This document shows positions 60,992 to 64,000 of a stretch of 64,000 nucleotides of DNA, piece by piece. The first letter of the stretch is position 1. Each line of letters starts with the position of its first letter. The notes under the pieces were generated by a model, which saw nothing but the letters and a program-made list of their open reading frames with translations, searched no databases and was not told the DNA's origin. The stretch spans positions 62,001 to 126,000 of the forward strand of contig NZ_JARANV010000002.1 in the NCBI RefSeq assembly GCF_029889845.1, in the 5' to 3' direction. Made by a program: the position numbers and the translations under genes. This stretch comes from Halomonas sp. 25-S5. GTDB taxonomy: Bacteria; Pseudomonadota; Gammaproteobacteria; Pseudomonadales; Halomonadaceae.

Positions 60992-62278
60992 ATGACGACC
61001 CCGCCACCACCACCCGCCTCCTGGTATCGCGACTCCATCGCCGTCGAGCTCGGTGACTGCCCTCCGCTCGAAGGCGAGGTGCGGGCCGATGTCTGCGTGG
61101 TCGGCGGCGGCATCACCGGCTGCTCGGCGGCACTGCACCTCGCCGAGCGGGGTTACTCGGTGGTGCTGCTGGAGGCCGGGCAGATCGGGCATGGCGCCTC
61201 CGGGCGCAGCGGGGGGCAGATCCTCCCCGGCCTGGGTACCGACATCGGCACCGTGGAGAAGGCCCTGGGCCGAGAGCGTGCCCGGGACATCTGGGAGATG
61301 AGCCGCGAAGCGGTTCGCCTGACCGCCGAACTGGTCGAGCGCCATGCGATTCCCTGCGAGTTGGCCTGGGGCTACCTGCATGCCGCGGTCAAGCGGCGCC
61401 ACGTGCACGAACTCGAGGCCTTTCGCGAGCGCATGGCGCGCGATTACGGCTACTCGGCGCTCACCATGCTCCAGGGCGATGCGCTGCGCGAGCATGTGGC
61501 GACCGAGGCCTATCCGGCCGCCCTCCACGATGCGGAGGGCGGCCACCTGCACCCCCTCAATTACACCCTGGGCCTGGCGCGGGCGGCCCGCCAGGCCGGG
61601 GTGACCATCCATGAGCGAAGTGCCGCCGTGGAGATCCGCCACGGTCAGCCGGTCAGCGTGATCACCGCCGCGGGCCGTGTGACTGCCGACTTCGTTGTGC
61701 TGGGTACCAACGCCTATCAGGCTGGCCTCGTGCCCGAGCTCTCCGGCCGCATCATGCGCGCCGCCAACTACATGATCGCCACCGAGCCGCTCTCGCCCGA
61801 GCGGGCGGCTCGGGTGCTGCCCCGCAATGATGCCCTGTCGGATGCCAACTTCGTGCTCGACTACTATCGGCTCTCGGCCGACCGGCGCCTGATCTATGGT
61901 GGTGAGGTCAGCTACGACGGTCGCGAACCGCGAGGCCTCGAGGCGCGCATGGACGCCAAGATCGCGCGGATCTTTCCCGTGCTCAAGGGCGTGCGCATCG
62001 ACTACCGCTGGGGCGGGGACGTGGCCATCACATTCGATCGGGCGCCCGACTTCGGCCGGCTTGGCAGCAACGTCTATTACGCTCAGGGCTACTCCGGACA
62101 TGGAATGGCCCTGGCGGGGCTGGCGGGCAAGCTGTTGGCCGAGGCTATCGCCGGGCAGAGCGAACGCTTCGACGTCTTTGCCTCCATGCCCCACCGGCAC
62201 TTTCCGGGCGGTGCCCTGCTGCGCAAGCCCCTGCTGGTGCTGGCCACCAACTTCTACAAACTGCGAGACCGGCTGTGA
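60992..62278 (+). CDS. puuB: FAD-dependent oxidoreductase (gamma-glutamylputrescine oxidase-like, PuuB family)
   Basis: 428 residues from ATG 60992 (AGGTG upstream; GTG 60983 is an alternative). The dinucleotide-binding VCVVGGGITGCSAALHLAER and GASGRSGGQILPGLG motifs, plus the C-terminal YYAQGYSGHGMALAGLAGKL, are those of DadA/PuuB-type amine oxidases. In this context (pot transporter downstream, beta-alanine aminotransferase upstream) a (gamma-glutamyl)polyamine is the probable substrate. The stop overlaps an upstream GTG alternative of potA. Confidence 0.88.
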   Translation: MTTPPPPPASWYRDSIAVELGDCPPLEGEVRADVCVVGGGITGCSAALHLAERGYSVVLLEAGQIGHGASGRSGGQILPGLGTDIGTVEKALGRERARDIWEMSREAVRLTAELVERHAIPCELAWGYLHAAVKRRHVHELEAFRERMARDYGYSALTMLQGDALREHVATEAYPAALHDAEGGHLHPLNYTLGLARAARQAGVTIHERSAAVEIRHGQPVSVITAAGRVTADFVVLGTNAYQAGLVPELSGRIMRAANYMIATEPLSPERAARVLPRNDALSDANFVLDYYRLSADRRLIYGGEVSYDGREPRGLEARMDAKIARIFPVLKGVRIDYRWGGDVAITFDRAPDFGRLGSNVYYAQGYSGHGMALAGLAGKLLAEAIAGQSERFDVFASMPHRHFPGGALLRKPLLVLATNFYKLRDRL

Positions 62279-62310
62279 ACCGGGCCATCGAGAACCGAGA
62301 GGGCACGCCC

Positions 62311-63438
62311 ATGAGCGACACCATCGCGACGGAAGCCACCGAGTCACCGGGAGCGCGCCCGGCTGGGGAGACGACGCAAGCCGAGGCGACCCGAGAGGCC
62401 TCCTCCATCGAGATGAAGGGCCTGCACAAGCGCTTCGGCCGCGACACCGTGGCACTGGACGGCGTGGATCTGACCATCGAACCTGGCGAGTTCTTTACCC
62501 TGCTCGGCCCCTCGGGCTGTGGCAAGACGACCTTGCTGCGCATCCTCGCCGGCCTCGAGGAGGCCGACGATGGCCGCCTCGCCATCGGCGGCAGGGACAT
62601 CACCGAGGTGCCGCCCCACAAGCGCAGCGTCAATACCGTCTTCCAGTCTTACGCGCTCTTCCCGCATCTGTCCGTACGCGAGAATCTGGCTTTCGGCCTC
62701 AAGATGCGCGGCATGTCCCCCGCGAGACGCGAGGCCCGTGTGGCGAAGATCGCCGAGTTCATCCAACTGGGCGATCTGGTGGACCGTCGCATCGACCAGC
62801 TCTCCGGTGGTCAGCGCCAGCGCATCGCACTTGCCCGCGCCCTGGTCAACGAGCCCGACGTGCTGCTGCTCGACGAACCCCTCTCGGCCCTGGACGCCGG
62901 CCTGCGTAGCCAGTTGCAGGTGGAGCTCTTGCGCGTCCAGAAGCGGCTGGGGATGACCTTCGTCTTCGTCACCCACGACCAGCAGGAGGCGATGGTGATG
63001 TCGGATCGCATCGCCGTGCTGAACGGCGGGGTCATCCAGCAGGTCGGGCCGCCTCGCCAGGTCTACGAACATCCGGTGAATGCCTTCGTCGCCCGTTTCA
63101 TGGGCCACGACAACCTCTACCCGATTACCGCTCGCGACGGCGACCGGCTGACCACGTCGCTGGGCGAACTCACCGCCGAGGAGGCCGGGCAGGGCGAGCT
63201 CTTGCTGATCCGTCCCGAGACCCTGGACCTGCTGCCCGGCGAGGTGGCGGGCGAGAACCACCTGCCCGCCGTGGTAAGCGAGCGGCTCTACCGCGGCAGC
63301 CATGCCGAGTATCGCCTCGAGATCGGCGCAAGCACCCTGCAGGCAACCCTCAACAACCGGGGCAGGCACCTGCCCGAGGTGGGGGACCGGGTCACGGTCT
63401 CGGTGGCCCCCGAAGACCTTGTCACCCTGAGCGAGTGA
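62311..63438 (+). CDS. potA: PotA-type polyamine ABC transporter ATPase
   Basis: 375 residues from ATG 62311 (GAGAGG upstream); a GTG at 62275 overlapping the previous stop would add 12. Walker A GPSGCGKTT, Q-loop VFQSYALFPHLSVREN, signature LSGGQRQRIALARAL, Walker B LLLDEPLSALD and switch His (VTHDQQEA), followed by a C-terminal TOBE regulatory domain. It matches PotA (378 residues) for spermidine/putrescine import. potB-like gene 10 bp downstream. Confidence 0.93.
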   Translation: MSDTIATEATESPGARPAGETTQAEATREASSIEMKGLHKRFGRDTVALDGVDLTIEPGEFFTLLGPSGCGKTTLLRILAGLEEADDGRLAIGGRDITEVPPHKRSVNTVFQSYALFPHLSVRENLAFGLKMRGMSPARREARVAKIAEFIQLGDLVDRRIDQLSGGQRQRIALARALVNEPDVLLLDEPLSALDAGLRSQLQVELLRVQKRLGMTFVFVTHDQQEAMVMSDRIAVLNGGVIQQVGPPRQVYEHPVNAFVARFMGHDNLYPITARDGDRLTTSLGELTAEEAGQGELLLIRPETLDLLPGEVAGENHLPAVVSERLYRGSHAEYRLEIGASTLQATLNNRGRHLPEVGDRVTVSVAPEDLVTLSE

Positions 63439-63448
63439 GGAGACGCAC

Positions 63449-64000
63449 ATGGCCTACACCGGCGTAACGCCCTCCGCCCGCAGCCGTGGCATGGTGCGGG
63501 AATCACGGCACCTGCTGTTCACCGTGGCCCCGGGGGCCACCTGGATCGTCATCTTCCTGGTGCTGCCCAGCGCCTACCTGATGGGCGTGGCCTTCATGAC
63601 CAACGGCCCCTATGGCCTGCCGGAGATGCCGCTGTCGCTGGAGTCCTTCCGGCGCCTGGCGGGCTTCGGTTTCCTGGGCTGGAGCCCCGGCAACCTCTAT
63701 ACCCTGCTGCGCTCGCTGTGGCAGACGCTGGTTTCCACCGGCCTGGTGGTGGTCGTCGCCTATCCCATCGCCTACTACATCAGCACCTGCCGCGCCAGAT
63801 GGCGGCCGATCATGCTGCTGCTGGTAGTGGTGCCGAGCTGGACCAACCAGGTGATCCGCACCTTCGGCTGGATGAACCTGCTCGCCCCGGGCACGCCGCT
63901 GTCCAACCTGGCCGAGAGCCTCGGTTTCATTGCCCCCAACATGGGGCTCTACCCGTCGAACTTCGCGGTGACCCTGGGCCTGGTCTACAACTTCCTGCCG
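63449..64000 (+). CDS. potB: PotB-type ABC permease (3' end outside window)
   Basis: 184 codons are visible, MAYTGVTPSARSRGMVRESR..., with membrane segments near residues 22-42 (FTVAPGATWIVIFLVLPSAY), 95-112 and 119-135. VVVVAYPIAYYISTCRARWR and VVVPSWTNQVIRTFGWMNLL are typical of the PotB/PotC class of permeases. AGGAGA precedes the ATG. The gene is cut by the right edge; potC and potD are expected beyond. Confidence 0.9.
   Translation, partial: MAYTGVTPSARSRGMVRESRHLLFTVAPGATWIVIFLVLPSAYLMGVAFMTNGPYGLPEMPLSLESFRRLAGFGFLGWSPGNLYTLLRSLWQTLVSTGLVVVVAYPIAYYISTCRARWRPIMLLLVVVPSWTNQVIRTFGWMNLLAPGTPLSNLAESLGFIAPNMGLYPSNFAVTLGLVYNFLP

Overview
The window looks like chromosomal DNA of a high-GC, salt-tolerant gammaproteobacterium, most likely Halomonadaceae (Halomonas or a close relative). 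I infer this from the gene content (proline uptake and oxidation, choline-to-betaine genes, polyamine and beta-alanine genes, rimK/rimB beside a DUF3549 gene) and from gammaproteobacterial synteny blocks (lolB-ispE-prs-rplY-pth-ychF and hemA-prfA-prmC-moeB). No species-level marker such as rRNA is present. I see no insertion sequence, prophage, plasmid origin or CRISPR array.

Layout. 0-2.1 kb (minus): rimK (cut by the window edge), rimB-like protease and DUF3549. 2.1-4.1 kb: yqcC, a broken glutamylcyclotransferase-like gene, ompW and a small membrane protein. 4.2-10.1 kb (minus): proline locus putA, an unannotated 40-codon ORF, putP, plus an AraC-type regulator. 10.2-11.1 kb: a membrane-anchored hypothetical protein, a remnant of a beta-keto acid cleavage enzyme and tRNA-Gly(CCC). 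11.1-19.9 kb: an orphan terminator (candidate sRNA), CBS-domain protein, Pmp3-type fusion, EamA exporter, nadK, metallophosphoesterase, rhomboid protease, yeaC, DUF2797, an alcohol dehydrogenase and a radical SAM gene with a LexA-type box. 20.0-24.9 kb: cobalamin riboswitch followed by btuB-btuF-btuC-btuD.

24.9-37.5 kb: glycerophosphodiester phosphodiesterase, a hypothetical gene, quinone oxidoreductase, then an RpiR regulator divergent from crotonase / ADP-forming acyl-CoA ligase / crotonase. A truncated SLC13 fragment, an intact SLC13 transporter of lower GC and fadE follow. 37.7-42.9 kb: betI-betB-betA divergent from choX around a BetI-type palindrome. 42.9-47.4 kb: tRNA-Met, three tRNA-Asn, prc, an M18 aminopeptidase and a second, inverted tRNA-Met. 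47.4-54.4 kb (minus): ychF, pth, rplY, prs, ispE, lolB and a TPR lipoprotein. 54.6-59.2 kb: hemA, prfA, prmC, an Lrp-family gene and moeB. 59.2-64 kb: beta-alanine:pyruvate aminotransferase divergent from a PuuB-like oxidase, potA and a truncated potB-like gene.

How it fits together. Several blocks serve compatible-solute and nitrogen economy: proline import and oxidation to glutamate, choline capture and oxidation to glycine betaine, and polyamine or beta-alanine use. The least explained signals are two loci of 7-bp-phased repeats arranged as mirrored arms (27.5-27.7 kb and 48.56-48.65 kb), the 40-codon ORF inside the put cluster, the orphan terminator near 11.3 kb, and the RpiR-linked acyl-CoA cluster whose substrate is unknown.
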